Assembly: GCF_014898815.1 (NCBI RefSeq)
Contig: NW_026515515.1
Coordinates: 310,001 to 374,000 of the forward strand
Reading direction: 5' to 3'
Length of the DNA stretch: 64,000 bases
From: Panonychus citri
Lineage: Eukaryota; Arthropoda; Arachnida; Trombidiformes; Tetranychidae
Shown here: positions 57,001 through 63,800 of the stretch, piece by piece
Layout of the letters: each line of letters opens with the position of its first letter
Numbering within the stretch: the first letter of the stretch is position 1
The notes under the pieces: generated by a model
Told to the model about the DNA's origin: nothing
What the model saw: only the letters and a program-made list of their open reading frames with translations
Database searches by the model: none
Position numbers and translations under genes: made by a program

Positions 57001-58435
57001 TGCTACAGATTGAAGTAAATTGTTACTTGTACGTGGTGTTTTCTGTATTCACCTTGAATCTTGAAATATGCTTAACTTAATCTCGATAGAGTTACCATGT
57101 AATCATCAAGAAGTCTTATATGCTGATAATGATTATCTCGTATCATGTTCAGCATTTTTATTCACTTTTTTCTCTTCTTTTCTACAATTCAATGTGAGAA
57201 AAAAAAACTTTTCTTTACCATCATTTCACCACAGAGTAGAAAAAAAAGTTCTTGTCTTTTTATCGTTTGTGTTACAATTGGGAGATATACTGTATATGTT
57301 GACTGAGAAAATGATAAGCAAGATGGATCATCTTCATCCAGATTCTCATCAGTAATCATCATTTTCTTTTTTTTCTGCTCAACAAGACAAATGCATGATG
57401 ATAATGATGATGATGGTTTCTGTTGATGAGCGTAAAGTGATTTCAAAATGATATTCTCCTTGCGATTGAAAAAAAATCGAAGCAAAAAATCATCGATGAT
57501 GATAACTGATTTTCAATTCCACACGAAATCTGTTCAACTTCAATCAAATCCATTTGAATTTGAAACATGATTGAAATTTAAAGGCTTTTGCCAAACCATC
57601 ATCATCATCATCTTCTTCTTTTTCTTCTTCTTTCTCTTAGTGTATAGCTTAGAATACTTAAAGAGGCAAAAAGTTACTCAGTTGATCAAGAAATTTCGAT
57701 ATCTATGAATACCCAAGGAATGGAAAATTGTTTAATGATAATTCCAACTCAAAATCTCTTTATATTGTAATCATCTTTTACTTTTTCTCTCTTTTTTGCG
57801 ATTCTTTTTTTCTCCTCATCATCACTATGCCATTGGAAAAGGGAGCGAAAAATTCAGTCATGCGATTTTTTATTACCATTTTCACCATTTCATCTCTCTC
57901 TCTCTCTCTCTCATATTCGTCCCTGTCTCACTATTCTCTTCATCATCATCATAAATGTTCCAACTTCATCTACTATTATGTGAATGCTCATTGAAACGGA
58001 TTAAATCAACAGAAAATTTTTCTTCATTTACTATTCCACATATTATTATGTAATATGTATTCACTTTCAATCCAGTGTCTCTGTCTTTTTTGTCTAATAT
58101 TTGCGTTCATCATCCTCCTCTTCCTCCTTCTCCTCCCATCTCCTTCTTACAATCTAATCATCAGCTACTACACAATCAAAATCACATCATCATTATTACT
58201 CATGCTAACAATAAATCTCATTAACCTTTACCAGAAATAAAATACATAAAAAAAAGGTAACATGGACACACAGGGAAATACAAATTAGATTCATTATCGA
58301 TTGAACATTTGAAATGTACTCTGTAGATTAATGAAGTATTTATAATACATCTGTAATATAAATATTTTATTAACAAGTGATTATTAAACATGAATTGAAA
58401 CTTAAATGAAACAATAGATAAATCATATTCCGAAA

Positions 58436-58479
<44 letters not shown>

Positions 58480-59179
58480 CCCATTCAGAGTTTGTATACT
58501 TTTGATCCTATCTCGATCTCTTAGCCCTCAGAGTTTCACAAATTGTGATTACTGAAAACTGTTTCCCTCAATCGTTTCAAGTCGATTATTTTTATCCATG
58601 ATGTTCATATATCCATACACATACACACATACACACAAAAGTTTCACCAATTCTCAGAGAAATGATGAAGATGATGCTTATATTTCACCCTAAAGTTGAT
58701 CCTCAATTTTTTCAACTTACTTTTGCTTCAAATAATCGAGATAATTTTTCATGTTTTCGCAAAGAGAAATAATTTTTTTTTTCATCTTTCTTTTTCCTTT
58801 ATCATTTTCCTCTTATTTCCTGTTTATCTTTTCGGTCCAATTTCAGGTCGAGCATATTTCAATTTACACAATCGACCAGCATTTTTACAAATTGATCCTA
58901 TTAAATTGATGGATGCTGGTGTCTATAGATGTCGAGTCGATTTTAAAAAGGCGCGAACATTAAACACTGTAATTAGTCTTAAAGTAATTGGTAAGTAAAT
59001 AAATAATCAATATATAAAAACAATTTTTCTCCAACTCAATTCTCAATTTATATTCTTTCATAAATCAGTTCCACCAGAAGAACCAATAATAACTGATGTC
59101 CAAGGGAATGAATTAAGAGGACTTATTGGTCCATACAATGAAGGTGATGAGCTTCGACTTGTCTGTGTAACTGTTGGTG
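27000..59179 (+). CDS. side-like: Sidestep-like immunoglobulin-superfamily cell-surface protein, five exons visible, 3' end outside window
   Basis: Joined exons 27000-27093, 27344-27490, 28822-28866, 58847-58990 and 59069-59179 keep phase 1 throughout, each with GT/AG borders. The product so far is a signal peptide, then a V-type Ig domain (first Cys in VALPCDV, Trp in LVLWYKDD, DAGVYRCRVDF for the second Cys), then the start of a second Ig domain (PPEEPI, IGPYNEGDELRLVC). The Trp-Tyr-Lys/Arg-Asp-Asp, RAYFNL and VYRCRVDF signatures are those of the arthropod Sidestep family, axon-guidance ligands whose known receptors are Beaten-path proteins. Later Ig domains, the membrane segment and the tail must lie right of 64 kb. 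A 30-kb intron holds a gypsy element in antisense; the next intron holds a copia element in sense. Confidence 0.82.
27344..27490 (+). CDS. side-like: Sidestep-like exon 2 (first half of Ig V domain)
   Basis: Acceptor CTTCCTCAG (to 27343), donor GTAAGA (from 27491), 147 bp, phase 1 on both sides. Encodes the B-strand Cys (KVALPCDV) and the conserved core Trp (LVLWYKDD). Confidence 0.85.
28822..28866 (+). CDS. side-like: Sidestep-like 45-bp exon 3
   Basis: Acceptor after a CT-rich run (TCTTTCTCTAG to 28821), donor GTAAAT (from 28867), phase 1 on both sides. It adds 15 residues (start TIEQAR), the segment between the DAR and RAYFN motifs that Sidestep proteins normally have. Confidence 0.75.
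28867..34296. other. Intron sequence, no gene seen
   Basis: AT-rich intron with TCATCATC, GAT and TA microsatellites (TA run about 33370-33383). Short frames only. Confidence 0.55.
34309..34974. mobile_element. Old inverted-repeat element split by a solo LTR
   Basis: GAATGCCAAACTTGACCAGAG near 34308-34328 is matched in reverse complement near 34955-34976, and weaker inverted similarity continues inward (for example GTCCTTAC against its complement). The insertion of the solo LTR at 34503-34811 lies between the arms. Arms are diverged, so boundaries are approximate. Confidence 0.5.
34503..34811 (+). repeat. Solo LTR
   Basis: 309 bp, starting TGTTAG and ending CTAACA (inverted), flanked by a perfect 5-bp duplication ATAAT (34498-34502 and 34812-34816). 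Contains TATATAAA near 34645, an initiator-like GTCAGTCAC and AATAAA near 34764. No internal coding region is present, so it arose by LTR-LTR recombination. Confidence 0.88.
34975..37758. other. Intron sequence, no gene seen
   Basis: AT-rich intron with many GATGAT/TCATCA microsatellites. The two opposite 71- and 93-codon frames near 35150-35440 are mirror artefacts of one stretch and have no domain. Confidence 0.55.
37759..38847 (-). repeat. 3' LTR of the full-length gypsy element
   Basis: Same length and sequence as 48435-49523. On the - strand it reads TGAAAGGATA to CCCCACA. Its first three bases (TGA) serve as the stop codon of the element's reading frame. Confidence 0.95.
38845..41946 (-). 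CDS. Third coding region: zinc fingers plus diverged REXO/ISG20-type exonuclease-like domain (1033 aa)
   Basis: Starts at ATG 41946, in frame with pol. Visible: a long Ser/Pro-rich N-terminus; a RING-like Cys/His cluster CFFCEQ...CDFCKHWYCTKC (about 41200-41130), followed by TRAF-like C/H pairs (CLYPSC, CRYTLC, HESEC; to about 40880); then about 40020-39520 a segment with the order of DEDDh RNA exonucleases of the REXO4/REXO1/ISG20 type (VVIIDGNCKIVYETLVHYK, HGLKKENL, IVGAGL, LRDVTIYF, HSPAVEAL...RLY). The Asp after the GHxL-like motif and the Asp of the final HxxxxD motif appear replaced, so nuclease activity is doubtful. It occupies the env position but has no signal peptide or fusion-protein features. 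It could be made as a Gag-Pol fusion, by re-initiation or from a spliced mRNA. Confidence 0.6.
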   Translation of the reverse strand: MDKTNSSLPTPLSVSVTSPSTQHRAQVHLIRSLYPQLDEDSDCNSEFEYIPCRGPTPPIQKFPCIDLENPLESENSGVLKTVTFCSPFHQPQPSLKRSISIESLDSTASSHPKQIKKISLRTNMEEDQGKIVNRPCDSRFMPSTSYPNRYPKPNEYPITRKHEVPAPLPLELPSHLSIEKYNKIREIVLMKSQNFKKLRAHYEKMIREKIFLNLYQDESIYSIPMPKIPKGISRASVIHHELDSFIDQIRCFFCEQISLLPVECDFCKHWYCTKCIVFIQNLIALLKLTPPSKPNKFICLYPSCLQTFASIDDYPTHGKISYSTTYINYRNCKFTCRYTLCSKQLSPNLLSTHESECRLGLFREEIDLNSISIFQQGSSVKELSEITPKRLISFIPPHVRLAPRPQITYSSHEFNFEQKFELYACLLVNKEDNPEDPLLSDTNIRSHANLRLGFWTSFQKSKDPTLPLSEEEEFVRELGFPSTVPYNPAPSRPRTIVPTNPKRNPVPHYLIHDSEEWLNLANGRPNHDLPRSPLSLSPDAGEPVNPYTAINPLLRLSQEDQNQVKEKISEWFPHSLRELVTLDNFPVATNTQRLEYRANRKNKAAIIFNHLVDQQVEELSSNQQKLLEENIADHPDPSNVYSVNAAYVRIERFNSEGIRKLIPHPVWIVIIDGNCKIVYETLVHYKNIDHMDTHFHGLKKENLKFAKHLASVRDQVLCYLACAKQIVGAGLITFLKSLQLTPPEIDILRPKLRDVTIYFSPYRCSPASLSLISFIILAGYTIRAKSHSPAVEALTSIRLYMFFWQEIELKVRETKRGIHNESIQYYVRNNKVSYLHKKFSQLVEAKKCRWPIDWSYYHHHQSLPEYSSFSCVSPAPSFSSSLSSSILSSQPHHSSDIPETQSPQKTPSPKETSTGPLPLFSIPSTSFRIDNQPYEYLIDGQPFTSSTHLHAHYKDVATSPLSSSPSPNSIRESAMIQAVIDRLSDPPSSFGSPSNSQEKGTQISPSRPSKSPPNQNRIGTETLKKYLHQNAGE
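38845..48336 (-). CDS. gag-pol: Gag-Pol polyprotein continuous with a third coding region (3163 aa)
   Basis: Order by residue: an Ala/Arg/Lys-rich basic N-terminus; Gag; CCHC zinc knuckle CNYCKADDHTIDQC (about 445-460); aspartic protease VDTGAS (about 597); reverse transcriptase with FDLAQGYHQI and catalytic YFDD (about 998); RNase H (SVDASD, SEKELLAI, TDHHAL); integrase HHCC zinc region (about 1430-1470); DDE core with TDQGSN (about 1554) and QGIVERCNR; GPY-type C-terminal motif (RYHGPYLV, about 1715). Residues 1895-2130 are an Asn/Phe/Leu/Ile-rich bridge that looks noncoding. From Met2131 an extra region follows (separate entry). Gag and Pol share one frame with no stop or shift between them, so Gag excess must come from processing or another mechanism. 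Confidence 0.93.
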   Translation of the reverse strand: MPPKKSRVTATLRAAAARAARAAKASKRLLPPDLTEDQSISGDETIVPNSPQPLSTPINPHPPTRVSTVIENQKSLKDINFGEILSLFELWNVPVPLRSLAKKKLIDIVSNNLLLMGEALTPDEVLNISVVELKQQQIPNWLHEFRGQKIAESEIQIFIKNIGRENETIFSLTHSELFALPLPLGVLNKIMVILNNNGANINPPSTPSISSTVHSNEHLTPSTFLELMKQLKTDPHVPEFRSGEDQYSWLVKTRDRLSKENVDDPTRLRLLQKSMANEIKTSAIGLDDITDYNSYVDALFEKLKTPESQYSADFELRNCRFNPEFHPEKFFSDMKRLVNKAYGPTNDTLFNSLLLQHIPRYIRDDIYTLGINDDRTRIYNHLTRIHFDHKNNQGKPKPKNPSNPKLINEKPYERSSVQKMLKNNSNSNPYYKKKVENPQASSNAKFCNYCKADDHTIDQCAKLAYRKAQEAAGIKPSYQPKNQGFKNQNPNPNAAPTNFVSLVNQDNATQPINPINPNNFIVPQFNPNPTPIEVRPPSPPEPIQNGLRNNAVGFAISKDIKQISQLGSESINHMPQVTLNLCLPDKSRVKEGKVLVDTGASACVIDAALAKQLQAHVIKANRSLKGIASNVYVDSQGFAYAILKHNGMDESRILKFRICEKFEPVFLLGNAFAHIFFMKIISDGNEYSLTVKEYPNSPELSEPDFYFRFCTPDETEHIIDIAIKVSGNDQSDYILDSNPVSSHSIHPNHLQMISSPDGEKFKNFPQHSLIARCELVSESEIHELKVQPFLEKIKSRINPNLSPSQQDQLLELFDEYNDVFSKHKHDLGFVPSSICPVKIDLEDQIIPFQKPYNCNIHRRGVFRDIINEMMEHDLIEPSDALGGAPSLLVPRSDGTYRMVTDYRLLNRLTKIPRHPMPRIDDCLEVVRGGQFFNLFDLAQGYHQIELPPSEREKTAFVTPDGKYQYKRLPMGLAGAPFIFQRFMNKVLEGLQYVHCIGYFDDIPIVGRTFSELIANTRQVMDRLRQFNLKVKPEKCHLGQTEILLLGHLVSGDGIRPDPKKVQALINFRYPRTVRELQSLLGCYNYFSRYIKNYSTIAAPLYRLISKERKFKILPADKEALDSLKSSLINTTMLVHFNPQLRRKISVDASDVAVGGILLQEDDKSEDFNPENPIEAIKDWLPISFFSQKLLKHQLHYSVSEKELLAILVGVYKYNHFLDGEHFLIETDHHALCQLTKINFKNSRLQRWSIMLSSYNFKVIYKKGATHPPDCFSRYQSEWDHRKTIDPEEEFLDKIFLNEYVEDPTCHHSYDIGLNLINLSFESPLFNYDELKDPPLILYSTSSEIAHIHPQSKSNSTEFSLWKEKIRDAQEKNPEVQEIISQLKNPDSIASKRYVLKDKLLYRKDSRTPFGTRLVIDPEILLEIFKLEHESTLGGHFATEKTYLNIARRFWCKYLYEEVKRLCESCITCNLAKPSNIIYVDPSAKPIPTEIFQRFELDVQGPITIGNSKKYILVLVDVLTRFVYAKMTLNQTATTVINFLSPFFHLFGFPTHIQTDQGSNFLSEEFSKFMNKHGIIHDVSNPYHPQSQGIVERCNRTIAERLRTYVCTKGTKNLIPALQASLYAINSSVHKITRFSPYFLVFGREPNKPLDNYLSINHNSPVNVVEARKLAYARLKSQQLYQISRTKSLHPQSPYNIGDFLLVKNELIDSSISKKLRNRYHGPYLVCGLKKGSLLLLDTVNFNLFTCNVSNTKKYTGKLGPSMISLRDNFFNPDSYLEVENFNSPEIETIAEKQFQSLSDIDNENQEQFSNENLINQFDPNNDENLNDLIHNFPQTSIDDLNLNSQQLTNNHSDDNLVNQKAKSKRKYRTADQQIIDQNQLIVNNQEKILTRQQLKNKQVYVLFTFSLLIDNNENFLIKENQNSNCYHYNDLNLNSLIKINFYHYNDLNCSKIETLKLTLREINFLIFPPDQSTIFTTYVKCRFNLKINFPTVGTLDNKCYLNPPSSFVSLHFTLWSEQLNFRSSIFHFLHFLFYFENFLHLPKSLDLLVQNSLQIEICLNLDKILIVKLIKCNKFNCDSFSYIRLFSLIIISASGSLTKSAFQRYHLVNHHHLNHPCHHQLKKLIDFGIKMDKTNSSLPTPLSVSVTSPSTQHRAQVHLIRSLYPQLDEDSDCNSEFEYIPCRGPTPPIQKFPCIDLENPLESENSGVLKTVTFCSPFHQPQPSLKRSISIESLDSTASSHPKQIKKISLRTNMEEDQGKIVNRPCDSRFMPSTSYPNRYPKPNEYPITRKHEVPAPLPLELPSHLSIEKYNKIREIVLMKSQNFKKLRAHYEKMIREKIFLNLYQDESIYSIPMPKIPKGISRASVIHHELDSFIDQIRCFFCEQISLLPVECDFCKHWYCTKCIVFIQNLIALLKLTPPSKPNKFICLYPSCLQTFASIDDYPTHGKISYSTTYINYRNCKFTCRYTLCSKQLSPNLLSTHESECRLGLFREEIDLNSISIFQQGSSVKELSEITPKRLISFIPPHVRLAPRPQITYSSHEFNFEQKFELYACLLVNKEDNPEDPLLSDTNIRSHANLRLGFWTSFQKSKDPTLPLSEEEEFVRELGFPSTVPYNPAPSRPRTIVPTNPKRNPVPHYLIHDSEEWLNLANGRPNHDLPRSPLSLSPDAGEPVNPYTAINPLLRLSQEDQNQVKEKISEWFPHSLRELVTLDNFPVATNTQRLEYRANRKNKAAIIFNHLVDQQVEELSSNQQKLLEENIADHPDPSNVYSVNAAYVRIERFNSEGIRKLIPHPVWIVIIDGNCKIVYETLVHYKNIDHMDTHFHGLKKENLKFAKHLASVRDQVLCYLACAKQIVGAGLITFLKSLQLTPPEIDILRPKLRDVTIYFSPYRCSPASLSLISFIILAGYTIRAKSHSPAVEALTSIRLYMFFWQEIELKVRETKRGIHNESIQYYVRNNKVSYLHKKFSQLVEAKKCRWPIDWSYYHHHQSLPEYSSFSCVSPAPSFSSSLSSSILSSQPHHSSDIPETQSPQKTPSPKETSTGPLPLFSIPSTSFRIDNQPYEYLIDGQPFTSSTHLHAHYKDVATSPLSSSPSPNSIRESAMIQAVIDRLSDPPSSFGSPSNSQEKGTQISPSRPSKSPPNQNRIGTETLKKYLHQNAGE
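48415..48431 (-). promoter_or_regulatory. Primer-binding site of the gypsy element
   Basis: On the - strand, three bases after the 5' LTR end, TGGCGACCCAGGCAGG is complementary to a tRNA 3' end in CCA. TGGCGACC resembles the tRNA-Arg-type site of mdg1/412 elements; the exact tRNA is unconfirmed. Confidence 0.6.
48435..49523 (-). repeat. 5' LTR of the full-length gypsy element
   Basis: 1089 bp, same as 37759-38847, followed by the AATA target duplication at 49524-49527. Confidence 0.95.
49528..58441. other. Intron sequence, no gene seen
   Basis: AT-rich intron with many microsatellites (GAA run 53769-53788; CT runs near 53117-53131 and 57893-57910). Near 55245-55480 a stretch beginning TATACAGGGCTATTCAG resembles the end of a Tc1/mariner-like element, but no partner end was found. 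Frames such as 52688-53215 (-) translate to low-complexity Ser/Phe/Leu-rich strings. Confidence 0.5.
58442..58476. repeat. (CT)n microsatellite
   Basis: About 17 uninterrupted TC units, 370 bp before the exon at 58847. Confidence 0.9.
58847..58990 (+). CDS. side-like: Sidestep-like exon 4 (second half of Ig V domain)
   Basis: Acceptor CCAATTTCAG (to 58846), donor GTAAGT (from 58991), 144 bp, phase 1. Encodes GRAYFNLHNRPAFLQID and DAGVYRCRVDFKKAR with the second domain Cys. Confidence 0.88.
59069..59179 (+). CDS. side-like: Sidestep-like exon 5 (start of second Ig domain)
   Basis: Acceptor CATAAATCAG (to 59068), donor GTAAGT (from 59180), 111 bp, phase 1. Encodes PPEEPIITD and IGPYNEGDELRLVC with the first Cys of the next Ig domain. 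Confidence 0.85.
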
Positions 59180-59691
59180 GTAAGTTCAATTCATTATATT
59201 AATAATATCAAACTTTTCTTTTGGATAACTTGACCATAATATCATGTTGATCATTTTTTTTGACATCATTTTGTATCTTTTTGCATAATATTAACTCATT
59301 AACCTCAACAAAAAACAAGTAGACTACTACAAAGTAGTGGTTTTAAATTAAAAGATACTAATTAGTTTTACCTTTGAAATATGTTAAATTGCCACGAACT
59401 AAAATGAACATTAAATTAATTAAAAGTAAACAATCAAAAATGATCACTCAAGTGTGTCCGAGTAAATTTTCATTACATTAGCAGAATCTTTTTTTTTACT
59501 TACCTGTAAAGTTTTCTGATTTAATGAACTTTAATCAATGGATTGATTTTTGTATTCAAATTCATTCATTTAAAAGTTTAAAGTGATAATCAAATTTTTG
59601 AGGGAAAAAATTTCGTTCTCACTTTTAATTGAAATGTTTTTCAATCTCTCCTGTTTAGTATTATAACGGTAAATGGATGATTATTATTATT

Positions 59692-60642
59692 TGTTGGTTT
59701 ATTAGAGTTAATTTTCAAGTTAAATCTACTTGATTAACAGCAATTTAATCATTGGAATCATTTCGTTAAGCGTTTTCAACTTTTTCATTTTTACCCATAA
59801 GCTTAACATGGGAACTCATTATTTTCAAGTCTTTTTTTCTTCCCCTTTATTATTTAGATAATTAATTGTACATCAACTTGTAGCTCTTGATTAGTACATT
59901 CAGACAATATATAAACATAATTGATTGGTTAATTGATTCAAAAGTAATTAACCAAAAACTCTGATTTTTGGTCAATAATTGAGGTTTAGTTGAACACTTG
60001 GGACACAGACACGATAATCATGAAAACACAGAATTAGATTATCATTAGGGTATCATTAGAAAGATAATTAATCAGTGAATCGACTGATATAATTATCTTC
60101 AATATAACATAAATAACGACCAAGTTATGACCATTTACATTTGGTCAATTCTCACAATCACAATTAACCATTTTCGCTTAATTACGCTTCTCTCTTTCTC
60201 TCTATGATTTAATTATCTTTATATTATTATTATTATTATAATTATTCATCTTAAGACGATTGTTATCATTACCAATATCCATTAGGAGCTTCAACTATTT
60301 TCTTTGTTGCTCCAACCGCCAACTTACTTTCTCTCTCTCTTTGTCTATTTTCCCTCTCTTACTCTCTCTCATGTTCTCTGTCTTTTTCTTTCTCTCTAAA
60401 CAACAACAATAACCAACCGACAACATAATCCAAATATTCAAACGAACCAATAACTTTAAAATGTTTTCTCAACTGTTTTTCTCTCCGTATAAAAACCCAA
60501 ACCAAATTAAATAAAATTGTCTTTAGTTGATGAACGTAATTGTGTTAACATCTCTTTTCATTTCTCTTCTTGTTTTAATCAATTACTTGATTGTGTTTAA
60601 ATTATCACTAAAATTGAAGTAATTATCCAACTAAAACCAACA
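59692..60642 (+). repeat. 5' LTR of the copia element
   Basis: The start TGTTGGTTT and the end AAAACCAACA form a 9-bp terminal inversion, and the end abuts the primer-binding site. TATAAAAA at 60488-60495 and AATAAA near 60511 fit a U3/R layout. The right boundary is firm. The left boundary (951 bp in all) rests on the inverted end and should be checked against the 3' LTR. Confidence 0.7.
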
Positions 60643-60658
60643 GGTTATGGGCTCAGTC
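60643..60658 (+). promoter_or_regulatory. Copia-type primer-binding site (initiator-tRNA-Met fragment)
   Basis: GGTTATGGGCTCAGTC immediately follows the LTR and differs at one base from the Drosophila copia site, which pairs with an internal part of a cleaved initiator tRNA-Met. Confidence 0.75.
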
Positions 60659-60833
60659 ATCTTCCTGTTCAACTGCTAATCTGAAAAGAAAGAAAAATAT
60701 TAATAGTAAATTTGTTTACCTTCTTTACTTACCTTTTATTTGTTAACTTACCTTTGTGATTAGTTAATTGTCTCAACAATTTACTTGTGTATCTTTTTAT
60801 TATTGAAAATTTCAATTTCAATATATCATCATC

Positions 60834-63800
60834 ATGATTGAATCATCAGAAATGATTACAATGAAACTTACTACAGATAATTATCTCCATTGGAAAGCTT
60901 ACATACAAGCGGTGCTACAATCTAAAAATGTTTGGGAGATTGTGAAAGGTGAAACTTTGTGTCCGGCTGCTTTTACTGGAGAGGAAGCTCAAGCTGAAAG
61001 AGCAACAGAAGTTACAAAGAGAAATAAATCAATCGCTGATTGGAAAACAAGTGATGCTCTTGCTAGAATGTTGATCATCAATTCAATTGACAAAGATCAT
61101 ATTAACCTCATCATCAACTGTTTAACTTCAAACGAAATGTACAACAGTATTGTTAATCACCGAGAACAAAGGACAACCACCAATGAATGGAGGATAAGAC
61201 GTAAGTTGACCGATTTGAGATTCACATCTTCACATACAGTAACAAGTTATTTCGCTGAACTCGAGGCAATTGTTAAACAAATGAAAGATCTTGGAATTAA
61301 CATTGATGATAATTCCTTAATGGTAAAAGTTCTTGATGATCTTCCTTCTTATTTTCAGTCATTTCGTCAGGCAATTGAGATTGCAATTACTGCGGGTACT
61401 GTTGTTACATTGAAAAATTTAAAAAGTCAGTTGCTTGTGAATGAAAAGAGAAATGAAAATGAAACAAATCAGAAACATGGTGAAGCTTTGGTTTCCAGAA
61501 ATTTCAGCAGAAATAAATTTCAACCTAAAGGTAGACATTGTTGGATTTGTAAGAAAACAAATCATTTAGCTCATAATTGTCGCTACAGAAATCAGAATAA
61601 TAATAATAATGATCAAAATCAAAACAATAATAATAATCAAAAGCAGCAATTGTCTGGTAATTCTGGTAATTCTGGTAACTCTGGTAATTCAGGTAATTCT
61701 GGTAATTACAACCAAAAACAAAATAACAGCAACAACAATAAGAAAAATTTCAAGATGAACAAAAATAATAATTATAATAAAAAATTCAACAATTTCAACA
61801 ATAACAATCAAAAAGTAAATCATCATTTTGCAAATAATGTTCAAGATGAATCAAATGATGATGAAGATCAGATAAATGATAATTTTTCTCTGTTAATTAA
61901 TGAACATGAAGATAATAATAATCAATGGTTACTCGATACTGGAGCTTCTTACCATTTAACCAGTAATTTCAATTGTTTAACTAATTTAGTTGAATTAAGT
62001 GAACCGATTGCACTTACCATTGGTGATGGCAAACAAATTGAAGGTTTAGCCAAAGGTGATGTTCATGTTGATTGTTATGATGGGAATCAATGGATTCCAT
62101 GTAAACTTACCAATGTCTTGTTTGTGCCTAAACTTGGTAATTTTAATCTGTTTTCTTGGGGACAAACAGTAAGTAAAGGGTTTGGATTGAGATCAACACC
62201 CGATTTAACTTGTATCTATGAATTAGAATCTGGTAAAATTGTTACAGTCGCAGAGAAATTTGGTAACACTTTCAAGTTAATGATAAGATTGAGAAAAATG
62301 AAAGATAATCTTGCTAATGTTGCAAAGGTTGATACATTGAGTGATTGGCACAAAAGATTAGCTCATGTTAATGTATACAAGATAATTCAAATGTCAAATG
62401 ATGGGATCTTACCGAAAATTAGAATTGATTATGAACCAAGTCAATTTGTTTGTGAAGGTTGTGTAAAAGGTAAAATGACCCGAAAAAGTTTCAAAACAGT
62501 TAAGCCACGAATCGTTGAGGTTGGTGAGGCCTTACATTGTGATCTTCAAGGTCCAATAAGTGAACCTTCATTGAATGGGAGCAAATTCGCCTTAGTAATA
62601 AAAGATGAACGAAGTGATTATCGATGTGTATTTTTCCAAAAGTTTAAATCTGAATCTTGCGAGAATTTAGAAAAGTTCATCATGTACACTGAAAAAATGA
62701 CTGAAAATAGGGTGAAAATTGTCAGAACTGATAATGGTAAAGAGTTCGTAGACGTTAGAGTTAGAACTTTGTTTGCAAATAATATTTGTCACGAATTGAG
62801 CGCTCCTTATACAGCTGAACAAAATGGTAGAATCGAAAGAGAAAATCGAACAATTAGTGAATTGACAAGATCAATGTTACTTACCAACAATTTGCCAAGA
62901 TTCCTCTGGGCAGAAGCGATGGCTACTGCTGTTTATGTGTTGAACCGAATTCCAAGTAAAGGTCAACGAAACGTTACTCCTCTTGAACTTTTCACCAAAG
63001 AAAAACCTAAATTTAATCATCTTCATCCATTTGGTTGTGTTTGTTGGACCAAAGTTCCAGATAATCTAAGAAAGAAATGGGATCCTAAGGGAAAGAAGTG
63101 TATCTTCGTTGGTTACACGAAAACAAGTAAAAATTATCGTGTTTTTGATCCAACAACCAATAAGGTATTCGTTACCGCGAATATAAAATTCATTGAGAAT
63201 AATTGTAATGCTGAGAAAGTTATTGATGAAATAATTAATGAAGATGAAACTAATCTTGAAGAGATTTGTAAAAATGATGATAAAAATGAAGATGATGTTG
63301 ATTTTGATGATAATCAAAGTGACACGACTGAGATAATTGAAGATCCACCTGAAACAGTTGATTGGTCAAAAGATTTAAATAATATTGTGTTACAAGCCGT
63401 TGTTACCAATCATGAGCCAATTAATTACGATGAAGCTCTTGCATCACCAGAAAAAGATAATTGGATGAAAGCAATGAAAGAGGAAATGATGTCAATTAAG
63501 AAAAATAATGTTTACACCTTAGTTGATTTACCTGAAAATAAAAAGTGTATTCAGTGTCGTTGGGTTTACCGAATTAAACGAAATTTGGATGGTACAATTG
63601 ATCGATATAAAGCAAGACTAGTTGCTAAGGGATTTTCCCAGAAACCTGGTATCGACTATTTCGAAACTTTTAGTCCCGTTGCCCGATATGATACTATTCG
63701 CGCCATTCTCTCGATTGCTACTTACCTGAAAATGGACTTGATCCAATTCGACATCAAGACGGCCTTCCTCTATGGTGATCTACATGAAGAAATTTATATG

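Noticed and set aside
58442..58476. CT run as a CRISPR or regulatory array
   Set aside because: Simple dinucleotide microsatellite with no spacers; eukaryotic context.
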